DNA from: Telmatospirillum sp.
GTDB lineage: Bacteria > Pseudomonadota > Alphaproteobacteria > Rhodospirillales > Magnetospirillaceae
Assembly: GCA_031291415.1 (NCBI GenBank)
Contig: JARLJB010000158.1
Coordinates: 1 to 64,000, forward strand
DNA length: 64,000 nucleotides
Direction of reading: 5' to 3'
Shown here: piece by piece, positions 7,260-16,320 of the stretch
How positions within the stretch are numbered: the stretch's first letter is position 1
Layout: each line of letters begins with the position of its first letter
The notes under the pieces: generated by a model
Database searches by the model: none
What the model was told of the DNA's origin: nothing
The model's input: only the letters and a program-made list of their open reading frames with translations
Position numbers and translations under genes: made by a program

Positions 7260-9431
7260 TCAGTCCGAACTCGGCGAAAACTCAGAACCGTCCATTGATG
7301 GCGCGATAGTCTCCGGCCGTGACCTGAGACGCATTTCGCAATCGCCGGCCTCCGCCGGGCGGCCAAGCAGAAACCCCTGGAAGCTCTGGCAACCGTGATT
7401 GCGGAGGAATTCGAGCTGCGCCGGCGTTTCGACGCCTTCGCCGACCGTCTGTAAATTGAGCCCCTTCGCCACGTCAAGCATCGCGGCGACCAGCGCGCCA
7501 CCTCCGACGCTTTCCGTTGCCTCGGAAATGAAGGCCCTGTCGATCTTCAGTCGGTTGAAGGGGAATCGGGTCAAGCACATGATCGAAGCGTAGTCAGTCC
7601 CGAAATCATCAATGGCCAAACGCACCCCCATGCCACGCAACTGGCCCAACACGGCATGCACCTGCCTGGCGTTGCCCATCAGCAGCCGTTCCGTCATCTC
7701 CAATTCCAGAGCTTCCGGCGACAAATCGGCGGCAGCCAGGGCATCGGCCACCTGACGCGGAAAATCGGCGTCGAGGAACTGTCGATGGGACAGATTGATC
7801 GTGATGCCTATCGTCCGCCCCAGACTCTTTCGCCATGCCGCGGCTTGCTGACAAGCCGTCTTTAGGACCCACAAACCGATCGGGACGATCAGACCGGTTT
7901 CTTCGGCAACCGGCAAAAAGAACTCAGGCAACAGGGGGCCGAACTCATGGCTCTTCCAGCGCAATAGCGCTTCCATTCCGTCGATACGGCCCGTCCCGAT
8001 GTCGGCGATCGGCTGATACAAAAGATGGAGCTCGTCGCGCTCAAGCGCTTTGCTCAGAAGTCGTTCCATCTCGGTTCGGACATACGTGTTCCCGCTCATT
8101 TCCGGAGCGAAAAAGCGAGGACCGCGTCCTTCCGTCTTGGCCCGCTGCATCGCCACCTGGGCCTGCTGGACCAGTTCCTCGGGCGACGAGCCGTCTTTGG
8201 GAAACAGGGAAACACCAAGGCTGGTCGCCACATGGAATTCCGTGCCATCAAGGATGAAAGGATGACCGAGATCATCGATGATGCTCGCGATCCGGCCGTC
8301 AAGCGCACCGTCTCCGCCCTGGCCCGGAAGGATCACCAAAAAGGCCGCGCCGGAAAGCCGTGCCACCGTGTCGGCGGCTCCGGCATGGTCCGATATACGT
8401 TTGGCGGCCCCCAGCAGGATGCGATCCCCCAGAGCATGGCCGACTGCCTCATAGGCATTTTTCAGTCCACCGAGATCGATATGCAGCACGGCGATCTCGG
8501 TTCCGCCGTGCCTTGCGAGCACCATGGCTTGCGATAGTCTGTCGAGCGCGATCAGCCGATTCGGCAAACCGCACACCGGATCGTAATTCGCGTGCTGCAG
8601 AAAACGGTTCTCCGATTCCTTGGGGTCGCCGATGTCGACAGACACCGTCACCACCGCGTCGATCCGTCCACCGTCCGAAAACAACGGAGTCTTGGTGGTC
8701 ATGAATGAACGGGTACGACCGAAACTATCGGTCATTTCCTCCTCGAACGCCGGCAGGGTCTGGCCCGTCTCGAGGACACGCCGGTCAAGCGGGGCATGCC
8801 GCTGCCAATAGGCCGTCCCCAGAACCCCTTCAATGGTGCCGCTCGTCACATCGGGACCGGATGCCAACAGGTTGCGAAAGCTGTTGGCCATCAGACAGCG
8901 ACCGGCGCCATTGCTGGTAACGATCAACGCCGGCACCGAGTCGATCAAGCGGCGCAATTTCATTTCGCCGCGACGCAGGACTTCGGCCTGCCGCCGGAGA
9001 GCCTCGTCCAATTCGCGTTCCAGAAGAGAGGCCCGCTGCCGGATAATCCGCCGTTGCCGTCCAATAGTCAGAAGATTGTTGGTCCGCGTCCTAAACTCCC
9101 GATGATCGATGGGCGACAATAGAAAGTCGGTCGCACCGGCCTCAAGCGCCCGGTAGCGAAAATCACGATCGTCGTACGCGGTAATGACAATGATCGGCAC
9201 TTCCGGGTCAGAAAGCTCCCGGCGACACCGCGAGACGAACTCCGCCCCATCCATCTCCGGCATATTGAAATCGGTGATGATCAAGTCTGGAAGACGGCTC
9301 TGCATCGCCGTCAACGCCGCTTTCGGACGATCGAAGGCAACAGCTTCCGTCCCCGCTTCAAGGGATCTGGCAAGTCGACACAGTATATTTCGATTTGTGG
9401 ATCGGTCATCCACAACAACAACAAATGACAA
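7260..9431 (-). CDS. REC-PAS-GGDEF(degenerate)-EAL response regulator
   Basis: A 723-residue c-di-GMP signalling protein. The receiver domain (1-~125) has phospho-acceptor Asp54 in IITDFNMPEMDG. A coiled coil (~128-160) and a PAS-like domain (~160-270) follow. The GGDEF domain (~280-440) has lost its signature: residues 360-364 read SGAAF. The EAL domain (~450-700) keeps EALLRW (Glu487), NLSHRQF, ELEMTER, DDFGTDYAS (Asp608, Asp609), KIDR, EGVET and SFQGFLL. It is therefore predicted to be a phosphodiesterase rather than a cyclase. The start is TTG at 9431 after GGGGTG. It is divergent from the DSF synthase gene and probably serves as output for a neighbouring kinase. Confidence 0.9.
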   Translation of the reverse strand: MSFVVVVDDRSTNRNILCRLARSLEAGTEAVAFDRPKAALTAMQSRLPDLIITDFNMPEMDGAEFVSRCRRELSDPEVPIIVITAYDDRDFRYRALEAGATDFLLSPIDHREFRTRTNNLLTIGRQRRIIRQRASLLERELDEALRRQAEVLRRGEMKLRRLIDSVPALIVTSNGAGRCLMANSFRNLLASGPDVTSGTIEGVLGTAYWQRHAPLDRRVLETGQTLPAFEEEMTDSFGRTRSFMTTKTPLFSDGGRIDAVVTVSVDIGDPKESENRFLQHANYDPVCGLPNRLIALDRLSQAMVLARHGGTEIAVLHIDLGGLKNAYEAVGHALGDRILLGAAKRISDHAGAADTVARLSGAAFLVILPGQGGDGALDGRIASIIDDLGHPFILDGTEFHVATSLGVSLFPKDGSSPEELVQQAQVAMQRAKTEGRGPRFFAPEMSGNTYVRTEMERLLSKALERDELHLLYQPIADIGTGRIDGMEALLRWKSHEFGPLLPEFFLPVAEETGLIVPIGLWVLKTACQQAAAWRKSLGRTIGITINLSHRQFLDADFPRQVADALAAADLSPEALELEMTERLLMGNARQVHAVLGQLRGMGVRLAIDDFGTDYASIMCLTRFPFNRLKIDRAFISEATESVGGGALVAAMLDVAKGLNLQTVGEGVETPAQLEFLRNHGCQSFQGFLLGRPAEAGDCEMRLRSRPETIAPSMDGSEFSPSSD

Positions 9432-9630
9432 GGCACCCCCTCAGCTTGGATAGTCTTTTCTTGCTTCTTAATTATCACTTTTAATTATGTATCGGCACGA
9501 CACCCTCAATGATATTTTTTTATTCGTGGAGTTGCAACAAATCCGCGTGCATTCGCTTATTCGGGAACCGATACACCGGAACCGAATTGCTCCACAGCTC
9601 TGTGTCGGACACCGCCATTGAGAGGTCGCT
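9432..9630. promoter_or_regulatory. Divergent promoter region between the REC-EAL gene and rpfF
   Basis: This 199-bp gap must carry promoters for both divergent genes. It is AT-richer than its surroundings near 9465-9530. A direct repeat GGAACCGA occurs at 9564-9571 and 9578-9585 (14-bp period), a possible regulator site upstream of rpfF. The rpfF ribosome binding site GAGAGG precedes its ATG. No -10/-35 pair can be named with confidence. Confidence 0.45.
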
Positions 9631-10590
9631 ATGCAAAATCAAGCCTTATCCTCAATCATCGACGATCGGTCAGCCAAAGCCCAGGAAAAGTCCACATTAC
9701 CATTCTGGCTTTCCTCTATTTCCTCTTTGCCCGAACTGGACGTCTTCTATGACGCAGAAGCGAAAACCCTTTGGCAATACATGAAGCCTCTGGGGCGCCC
9801 TAGTTTCACACCGGGGTTGATCCGCGACTGCACCGCCGTCATCAACGCCGTCGAACTGTCACATCGGACGGCACAGGACGAAACGTCACAGCAAGTACAG
9901 TACATGATTCTATCTTCGCGCATTGCGGGAATCTACAATCTGGGGGGAGACTTGGCGCGCTTCCAAAAGATGATCGAGGCCAGAGATCGCGAAGGATTAC
10001 GCCATTATGCTCACAGTTGCGTCGAAGCCCAATATCGACGCGCCATCCGCATGAATCTGCCGATTTGCACCGTCGCTCTGGTGCAGGGAGATGCGCTTGG
10101 CGGTGGATTCGAAGTCGCTTTGTCACACGATATCATTATCGCGGAAAAACAGGCGAAATTCGGACTTCCGGAGATTCTCTTCAATCTTTTCCCTGGAATG
10201 GGCGCTTACAGCTTTTTGTCCCGACGACTCGACAGTGCCCGGGCGACAAGACTGATGACGAGCGGCAGGCTCTATTGTGCCGAGGAAATGTATGAGATGG
10301 GCATTGTCGATATTCTTGCCGACGACGGCGATGGCGCCGATGCCGCCATCGGCTTCATCGAGCAACATCGACGGGCCGGCAAAGCTCGAATGGCCATCGC
10401 AAAATTACGAGAAATGGTCACGCCCATCAGCCGTCAGGAATTGATCGACATCACCGATCTCTGGGTGGAGACCGCCCTCAGCCTCGACGCCAGGGATCTG
10501 CGCAAGATGGGTCATCTCGTGGCCGCCCAGAACCGCCGGGTCCCGGAGCCGGATGCCGGCGAGACTGGCGTCCGGCGAGCTCGAGCGTGA
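9631..10590 (+). CDS. rpfF: RpfF-like DSF synthase (crotonase superfamily)
   Basis: A 319-residue crotonase-fold protein close to RpfF, which makes cis-2-unsaturated fatty acid signals (DSF) from 3-hydroxyacyl-ACP by dehydration and thioester cleavage. The central block VQGDALGGGFE followed by GLPEILFNLFPGMGAYSF is diagnostic of RpfF rather than ordinary enoyl-CoA hydratases. The two catalytic glutamates of Xanthomonas RpfF correspond to Glu161 and Glu181 here, keeping the 20-residue spacing. The N-terminal ~25 residues are extra relative to that ~289-residue family. It is convergent with the RpfC-like kinase gene, and the fatty-acid synthesis genes that make acyl-ACP lie just beyond. Confidence 0.88.
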   Translation: MQNQALSSIIDDRSAKAQEKSTLPFWLSSISSLPELDVFYDAEAKTLWQYMKPLGRPSFTPGLIRDCTAVINAVELSHRTAQDETSQQVQYMILSSRIAGIYNLGGDLARFQKMIEARDREGLRHYAHSCVEAQYRRAIRMNLPICTVALVQGDALGGGFEVALSHDIIIAEKQAKFGLPEILFNLFPGMGAYSFLSRRLDSARATRLMTSGRLYCAEEMYEMGIVDILADDGDGADAAIGFIEQHRRAGKARMAIAKLREMVTPISRQELIDITDLWVETALSLDARDLRKMGHLVAAQNRRVPEPDAGETGVRRARA

Positions 10591-10639
10591 TGCACAATTA
10601 GAGTGTTTCAAGCGACGCGCGCGACGCTCTGGTGGTAAA

Positions 10640-10885
10640 GATCTGACGAATGAGTCCTTAAACGAGGAGTGGGGCGGGCAGGAGAGGCTGTGAAAAACTA
10701 GTGGCATCCGCGCCGGTGACGGACCGAAGTCGAAAGCGGGGACTTTCGCCGCTTTGCGGCGAACACCGGCACAGATGCCACTTTCGATTTAATTCACAGC
10801 CTCGGATGCCCGCCCCACCCGCTTGGTGCATCAAGAATCCAACACTTGGTGCCCGCGCTCCCAGGGGGGCTTCCGTTAGATTTTG
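10640..10885. repeat. MITE-like imperfect palindrome between rpfF and rpfC (copy A)
   Basis: A nested inverted repeat without coding potential. GTGGGGCGGGCA (10669-10680) pairs with TGCCCGCCCCAC (10807-10818), GAGGCTGTGAA (10684-10694) with TTCACAGCCTC (10793-10803), GTGGCATC (10701-10708) with GATGCCAC (10774-10781), and GCCGGTG (10712-10718) with CACCGGC (10764-10770). Outer flanks (10642-10670 and 10843-10883) resemble the repeat at 35320-35366. It lies between convergent genes and may form a long hairpin acting as terminator or RNA stabiliser. Confidence 0.7.
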
Positions 10886-10942
10886 ACCACTAGCGCGTGT
10901 CGGCAGTTACTGCAAAGGTTCGTCTGCCGGTATTTTGTAGTC

Positions 10943-11044
10943 GTCATCCCCGCGAAAGTGGGGATCCATGGTTGGAAAAACGAAGATTCTCCAACCAAAA
11001 ATGGTTGCGGTTGCGGCATGGATTCCCGCTTTCGCGGGAATGAC
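10943..11044. repeat. Inverted repeat of the GTCATCCCCGCGAAAG type
   Basis: Two 28-nt arms, 10943-10970 and 11017-11044, are inverted copies with a few mismatches around a 46-nt spacer. The arm core, CCCGCGAAAGCGGGAAT-like, is a common intergenic palindrome in proteobacterial genomes. It ends 52 bp short of the rpfC stop codon. With the preceding element it accounts for most of the 505-bp gap between rpfF and rpfC; no gene was found there. Confidence 0.7.
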
Positions 11045-11095
11045 GGGAAAACCATGACTGACGACAGGCTCCAGCGTCCGGTCGGTGCCGCATCG

Positions 11096-13528
11096 TCATT
11101 TAAGGTAACCTTCCATTTCCTCGCGGAAAAGCTCCAACTCCTGCTGAGCCCGTGAGCAGAACAGTTTGCCTTGGTGGAGGACATCGTCCGTTTTAAACGT
11201 GGCGTCTTGACAAAGGTGGGTAATCCCGCTGGCACCGACATTGGCGGCACAGCTTCGCAAAGCGTGGCAATGCGCGCGGAATGCCTGACGATCGGAACGA
11301 CTCGCGGCATCGTCGACGGCTGCGAGCAAGGTGATTGCGTCTTCGACGAAATCCGTCGTCACTTCCCGCACCAGGTCGCGCCCCCCCAAGTCCACCAAAG
11401 AGTCTATGGTTCGCCAGTCCACCGACGACGTCGCCGGCGCACCAAACGCGCGATGCCGGGCGATATAAGAGACATCGGCCGGTTTCCGGGCGCTGGACGT
11501 CTCTGTTCCCGTCAGCCGTTCGATGGTCGACAGCAGGAGTTTGGCCACCACCGGTTTGGTGAGATAAGCATCGACCCCGGCCTGTTCACAATCGTTACGC
11601 GTTTCTAAGGTTGCATCGGCGCTCAAGGCGATGACCGGCAAGGTCCGCTCGAAACAAGCCATGCGGTGGAGCCTGACGACTTCAGGCAAAGGCATGCCGG
11701 GCATATTGACATCGGCAACGACGGCGTCATACCCCGGCTCCTCCATGGCACCGAGCAGCGCGTCGCCGGTCGTCACGACGTCGACCCGATGGCCGGCCTT
11801 TTCCAATATCTTGCAGACGACCTTGATATTCACGCGGTTGTCTTCCGCCACCAGGATATGTCGCGGTGGGGTCGCCATCGCACCGGCGAGGTTATCATTG
11901 GACAGGCCACCAACGACAAACATCCGGCAAACCCTGAGTGCGTTGGCCAGACTGTCGTCGCTCACCTTCCCGTCGACGCTCACCAACGCCGGAGGCTGGA
12001 CCCGGCACTCATCTGCCAGCAGCATGACAGGCACTCCCCGAGCTTGCGCTATCAACAGCAACAATGCAGCTTCCGGCAAGAACGCCTCATCCAACAGCAA
12101 CAGAGCGGGCCTGTCCGCGGACACCGCCTGCAAAACCAATTGCGTTTGCGCCACGCTTTCAGAAAAGCTGGTCTGTTCGGCCAAAGCGGCGATACGGGAC
12201 AAGATTGGCGCACTCCTGACGCAGCCGATCACGTGCAAAGGACGAAGCGTTTCCGGCTGCGCCATCACTGGGCGTACGGGAACAGAAAAATGAAAGCATG
12301 TTCCCTGCCCGACCTGACTGGAGAACGACAACCGCCCTTTCATCAGTTCCGCCAACTGCAACGAAATAGAAAGACCAAGTCCAGATCCACCGAAACGACG
12401 GTTCATGCTATCTTCCGCCTGGGCGAAAGCATCAAAAATCAGATGACGTTTATCCTCTGGAATTCCAATTCCTGTGTCCTCGACATCGAAATCAAGTCGG
12501 CATTCTGTTCCCGTATGTTCCCAAAGCACCTTTATCAGAACATGTCCTTGTTCGGTGAATTTCACCGCGTTGGCAAGAAGGTTGGTCAAAATCTGCCGGA
12601 TATGGTGCCAATCCGCTTCGATCACCGGAGGAACATCGCATCCGACGGATATCTGCAACGGCAGCCCCTTCTCCGCCGCCTGATAGCGCATGACGGAGAT
12701 CAGTTCGGCGAGAGCGCGGTGAATATCCACCTCCTGCGTGATGATCGCTGTTTTCCCCGCCTCAATCCTGGAAAAATCGAGAACCGAATCGATCAACGCC
12801 AGCAGCGACTGCCCGGAAAGCTGAATGGTTCGCGACATATCGCGCTGATCGTCATCGAGCCTGGTCTGGGCAAGAAGATCCGACATGCCGATGATGGCAT
12901 TCAATGGCGTACGCAACTCGTGACTGATGATCGCCAGGAAACGGCTTTTGGCGCGACTGGCGGCTTCGGCCAGGACCCTGGCTTCCGTCAGTTTGCGGAT
13001 CAGGGTCGACGCATAGGCCGGCACGGCAATGGTTCCGGCCAGCAATCCCAACGACAGGGGAAAATGCTCGGACCAAGGCGGGGCCAGGCAGAAGACCAGC
13101 GTGAAACCGGCGGCGCCCAACGCTGTCGACACCAACAGGTATTTGAGGCCAAAGCGGAAGCCGTTCCCGAGAATGACCCAGAGATAGATGGAATAGAGCG
13201 GAGCCCCGATGTCCCGCCCCAGAATCATGCACCAGGTGATGGCCCCGAAATCCGTGACCATGGCCAGAAGCCGACGCAGCCGACTGCGATCCGGACTGAC
13301 AAAAATCCATAGGACATAGAAAATCGACAGAATTTCGTAGAGCGTCAGAACAAGGCAGAGGGAACGAAGGTCGTTTCCCGGAAGCGGCGCCGCCACGTCG
13401 GCCAACAGGAAATAGACGAACACGCCCGCGACAATACAGCCCCGAATGAGCGCCTGTTCATGCTCGCTGTCCTTGCGGGTTCCGAAACGGTCGGACACCC
13501 TGCGCACCAATTCGCCGACTGCTGTCAT
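11096..13528 (-). CDS. rpfC: RpfC-like hybrid sensor histidine kinase
   Basis: An 810-residue membrane hybrid kinase. A short cytoplasmic N-terminus carries KDSEHEQALIR (20-29), matching the DSEHxQ segment of the Xanthomonas RpfC DSF-sensing region. About five membrane helices follow (~30-175), with RpfC-like LYSIYLWVILGNGFRFG. Then come HisKA with His203 (ISHELRTP), HATPase (N box ~315-325, G1 DTGIGIP ~351, G2 GSGLGLSI ~381), a spacer/pseudo-receiver-like region (430-545), REC with Asp606 and Lys658, and a C-terminal Hpt with His755 (HALRSCAANVG). It starts 45 bp after mltG on the same strand, so it may be read through from the fab operon. It probably senses DSF and controls RpfF and a downstream regulator. 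Confidence 0.88.
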   Translation of the reverse strand: MTAVGELVRRVSDRFGTRKDSEHEQALIRGCIVAGVFVYFLLADVAAPLPGNDLRSLCLVLTLYEILSIFYVLWIFVSPDRSRLRRLLAMVTDFGAITWCMILGRDIGAPLYSIYLWVILGNGFRFGLKYLLVSTALGAAGFTLVFCLAPPWSEHFPLSLGLLAGTIAVPAYASTLIRKLTEARVLAEAASRAKSRFLAIISHELRTPLNAIIGMSDLLAQTRLDDDQRDMSRTIQLSGQSLLALIDSVLDFSRIEAGKTAIITQEVDIHRALAELISVMRYQAAEKGLPLQISVGCDVPPVIEADWHHIRQILTNLLANAVKFTEQGHVLIKVLWEHTGTECRLDFDVEDTGIGIPEDKRHLIFDAFAQAEDSMNRRFGGSGLGLSISLQLAELMKGRLSFSSQVGQGTCFHFSVPVRPVMAQPETLRPLHVIGCVRSAPILSRIAALAEQTSFSESVAQTQLVLQAVSADRPALLLLDEAFLPEAALLLLIAQARGVPVMLLADECRVQPPALVSVDGKVSDDSLANALRVCRMFVVGGLSNDNLAGAMATPPRHILVAEDNRVNIKVVCKILEKAGHRVDVVTTGDALLGAMEEPGYDAVVADVNMPGMPLPEVVRLHRMACFERTLPVIALSADATLETRNDCEQAGVDAYLTKPVVAKLLLSTIERLTGTETSSARKPADVSYIARHRAFGAPATSSVDWRTIDSLVDLGGRDLVREVTTDFVEDAITLLAAVDDAASRSDRQAFRAHCHALRSCAANVGASGITHLCQDATFKTDDVLHQGKLFCSRAQQELELFREEMEGYLK

Positions 13529-13572
13529 CGGGTCGTCCTCGTCCGGGCGCGTTCAGGCACAGCCAGCCCAGA

Positions 13573-14586
13573 TCACCGGCTGGATTTCGTCTTCTTCACG
13601 GTCGGGGGCTCTTCCACACCATTTTCCATACGCCTGAGCTTACTCACATTTTGATTGTGCTCGGCAAGTGACCTGGAAAAGACATGGCCGCCGGATCCAT
13701 CGGCAACAAAATAGAGGTCGTCGCTCGCCGCCGGATGGAGGACCGCGGCGAGGCTGGCCCGCCCCGGATTACAAATCGGACCGACGGGCAGGCCATCCAC
13801 CAGATAGGTGTTGTAGGGGCTTTTGAACGCCAGATCGTCGTGCCCCAGAGGGCGGTCGAGGACCCCTTCGCCATTGCTGATGGCGTAAATCACCGTCGGA
13901 TCGGATTGCAGCTTCATGTGCGACTTGAGACGGTTGAGAAACACCGCCGCGACATGGGGGCGCTCTTCGGAAATCGCCGTTTCCCGTTCGACGATCGATG
14001 CCAGGATGATCGCGTCAACCTTGTTGGCAAGTCCGACGTCAGGAGAACGGGCCGGCCACAATTCATCGATTGCCTCGTTCATTGCATGGGTCATGCGAAG
14101 CAACAAGGATTCCCGCGTGTCGCCGTAGGAAAAGAAATAGGTTTGCGGCAAAAGGCTGCCATCCTCGGGGGGTTGCCCGGTGTTCCCGACCAAACTGCCT
14201 GCTTGCCGCAACTGGGCAAGGATCTGATAGACGGTCAAGCCTTCCGCGACGGTCAACTTATGAATCACGGTCTGACCGCGACGCATCATATCGACGATAC
14301 CGGCGACGCTGACATGGGCGGCGAAGCTGTATTCACCAGCCTGCAGAACCGGCCGGCCATCCAGGCGACTGGCGACGACGAACAGCCAGGGATGCTCGAT
14401 AATCCCGGCTTCTTTCAGCAAGGATCCAATATCGGACGAGGATATTCCTTTGGGAACAACCACGGTGGCCGGCCTTTCGGCCGGCCCCGGTTCGGTTGTC
14501 TTCGCGCGAGCCCACCAATACACCCCGCCCAATGCGACCAATAGGACGGTCAGGACGAGAAGGAGTCGGATGGGCCAGCGCGTCAT
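13573..14586 (-). CDS. mltG: Endolytic transglycosylase MltG
   Basis: A 337-residue MltG (YceG) protein, which cleaves nascent peptidoglycan glycan strands at the inner membrane and helps set their length. One N-terminal membrane helix (residues ~6-26) is followed by a LysM-like region and the catalytic YceG domain. The key motif ASIVERET puts the catalytic glutamate at residue 200, with downstream QSDPTVIYA and YNTYLVDGLPVGPICNPG also family-typical. It follows fabF by 7 bp, the usual fab-mltG arrangement, so it is cotranscribed. Confidence 0.93.
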   Translation of the reverse strand: MTRWPIRLLLVLTVLLVALGGVYWWARAKTTEPGPAERPATVVVPKGISSSDIGSLLKEAGIIEHPWLFVVASRLDGRPVLQAGEYSFAAHVSVAGIVDMMRRGQTVIHKLTVAEGLTVYQILAQLRQAGSLVGNTGQPPEDGSLLPQTYFFSYGDTRESLLLRMTHAMNEAIDELWPARSPDVGLANKVDAIILASIVERETAISEERPHVAAVFLNRLKSHMKLQSDPTVIYAISNGEGVLDRPLGHDDLAFKSPYNTYLVDGLPVGPICNPGRASLAAVLHPAASDDLYFVADGSGGHVFSRSLAEHNQNVSKLRRMENGVEEPPTVKKTKSSR

Positions 14587-14593
14587 CTGGTCA

Positions 14594-15853
14594 TCAGACT
14601 GCCCTGAAGATCAACGATGCGTTCGTACCGCCAAAGCCAAAGGAGTTCGAGAGTGCAACCCGCACCTTACGCTCCTTCGCCACGTGCGGCACCAAATCGA
14701 TGTCGCATCCCTCGGACGGATTGTCGAGATTGAGGGTCGGCGGAACAAGTCCGTGGTTGATCGCCAAAAGCGAATAGATGGCTTCGACACTTCCGGCCGC
14801 GCCAAGCAGATGACCGATGGCCGACTTGGTCGAGGACATCGACAGCTTGTAGGCATGATCGCCAAACAACCGTTTGACCGCCCCAAGTTCGATTGCGTCG
14901 CCAAGCTGCGTGGACGTCCCATGGGCGTTCACATAATCGACCTCATCGAGGGAGATACCAGCCCGCTTGACCGCGGCCCGCATCGCACGGAAGGCGCCAT
15001 CGCCATCTTCAGCCGGAGCCGTGATGTGATGGGCGTCACCCGACATGCCATAACCGATGATTTCGCCGTAGATCTTGGCCCCGCGCTTCTTGGCATGCTC
15101 GAATTCCTCAAGCACCACCACGCCGGCCCCTTCTCCCATGACAAAACCGTCGCGATCCTTATCCCAGGGTCGCGACGCCTTGGAAGGCGTATCGTTGAAA
15201 CCGGTCGACAGCGCCCGCGCGGCGGCAAAGCCGGCGACACCCAAGCGGCAGACCGCCGCCTCGGTTCCGCCCGCGACCATCACGTCGGCGTCCTCGAACA
15301 TGATCAACCGCGACGCATCGCCGATGGCATGCGCCCCGGTCGAGCAAGCGGTAACCACGGCATGATTCGGCCCCTTGAAACCGTATTTGATCGAGACATG
15401 GCCAGAGGCCAGGTTGATCAAACTGGCAGGAATGAAGAAGGGCGAAAGTCTCCGCGGACCGCCTTCCTTCAGCACCAGCGCCCCCGACGCAATGGCCGGG
15501 AGTCCTCCGATGCCGGAGCCGATCATCACGCCGGTCTTTTCCCGGTCCTCGTCCGATTCCGGTTTCCAGCCCGAATCGGCGATCGCCTCGGAGGCCGCGC
15601 AAAGAGCATAAACGATGAAATCGTCCATGCGGCGACGGTCCTTGGGCGAGGCAACATCATCCGGATTGAACAGATGTGGCGACCCTGTGCCTGTCGGTAC
15701 CTGTCCGGCAACCTTCGCCGGAAGGTCGGAAATATCGAACCCTTCGATGGTCCGGAGACCGGATTCGCTCTTCGTCAGGCGATCCCAGTTGGCCGCGACG
15801 CCCACACCAAGCGGCGTGACCATCCCGAGCCCGGTGATGACAACTCGTCTCAT
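14594..15853 (-). CDS. fabF: 3-oxoacyl-ACP synthase II
   Basis: A 419-residue beta-ketoacyl-ACP synthase (KAS II), which elongates acyl-ACP by condensation with malonyl-ACP. The catalytic triad is visible: Cys170 in VVTACSTG, His near 310 in NAHGTSTQLGD and His near 347 in IGHLLGAAG. The length and C-terminal FGFGGTNASLIF are standard. It is part of fabD-fabG-acpP-fabF-mltG on the minus strand, 74 bp after acpP. In the DSF context it helps set the acyl chain available to RpfF. Confidence 0.96.
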   Translation of the reverse strand: MRRVVITGLGMVTPLGVGVAANWDRLTKSESGLRTIEGFDISDLPAKVAGQVPTGTGSPHLFNPDDVASPKDRRRMDDFIVYALCAASEAIADSGWKPESDEDREKTGVMIGSGIGGLPAIASGALVLKEGGPRRLSPFFIPASLINLASGHVSIKYGFKGPNHAVVTACSTGAHAIGDASRLIMFEDADVMVAGGTEAAVCRLGVAGFAAARALSTGFNDTPSKASRPWDKDRDGFVMGEGAGVVVLEEFEHAKKRGAKIYGEIIGYGMSGDAHHITAPAEDGDGAFRAMRAAVKRAGISLDEVDYVNAHGTSTQLGDAIELGAVKRLFGDHAYKLSMSSTKSAIGHLLGAAGSVEAIYSLLAINHGLVPPTLNLDNPSEGCDIDLVPHVAKERKVRVALSNSFGFGGTNASLIFRAV

Positions 15854-15927
15854 GTGTTCCGCTTATCTGTTGCGAAAAGAGAACATCCGCGCCAACCAAC
15901 CTGGGCGGTCAGCGCGGCAAAGCCGCC

Positions 15928-16161
15928 TTAACTATGCGACTGAATGAAGTCGATGGCGTCTTTCACCGTCAAAATCTTTTCGGCGGCGTCATCGGGGATT
16001 TCACACCCGAATTCTTCTTCGAAAGCCATCACCAGTTCGACGGTATCCAGGCTGTCGGCACCCAGATCGTCGATGAAGCTGGCGGTCTCGGTGACCTTGG
16101 ACTCCTCGACGCCCAGGTGCTCGACAACAATCTTCTTAACCCGCTCGGCGACATCAGACAT
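15928..16161 (-). CDS. acpP: Acyl carrier protein
   Basis: A 77-residue acidic acyl carrier protein. Ser37 in [10 protein letters not shown] is the 4'-phosphopantetheine attachment site. It carries growing acyl chains for fatty acid synthesis and would also be the carrier from which an RpfF-type enzyme draws its substrate. It sits between fabG (159 bp upstream) and fabF, the standard position. The longer upstream gap may hold its own promoter, consistent with the high ACP demand of cells. Confidence 0.97.
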   Translation of the reverse strand: MSDVAERVKKIVVEHLGVEESKVTETASFIDDLGADSLDTVELVMAFEEEFGCEIPDDAAEKILTVKDAIDFIQSHS

Positions 16162-16320
16162 TTGTAAAACCCCTCGAAAATCTCAGTTGGGCAGGAACTT
16201 GGGACTTAGGCGGTCGAGGTTAGCCGATCCCCCCCCGTCCGGAAAAAAGAGCCGTTTCGTAGCACACTTTTTTCGGGCTGACTAGCACCGAGGCGAGCAT
16301 CCGAAACAGCCCACGATTCC

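Noticed and set aside
10640-11044. Clustered repeats as a CRISPR array
   Set aside because: The repeats are inverted pairs of different sequence, not regularly spaced direct repeats, and no cas genes occur in the window.
11666-13312. Plus-strand ORF of 548 codons opposite rpfC
   Set aside because: Low-complexity Gln/Arg/His composition, no motif, and full overlap with the kinase gene.
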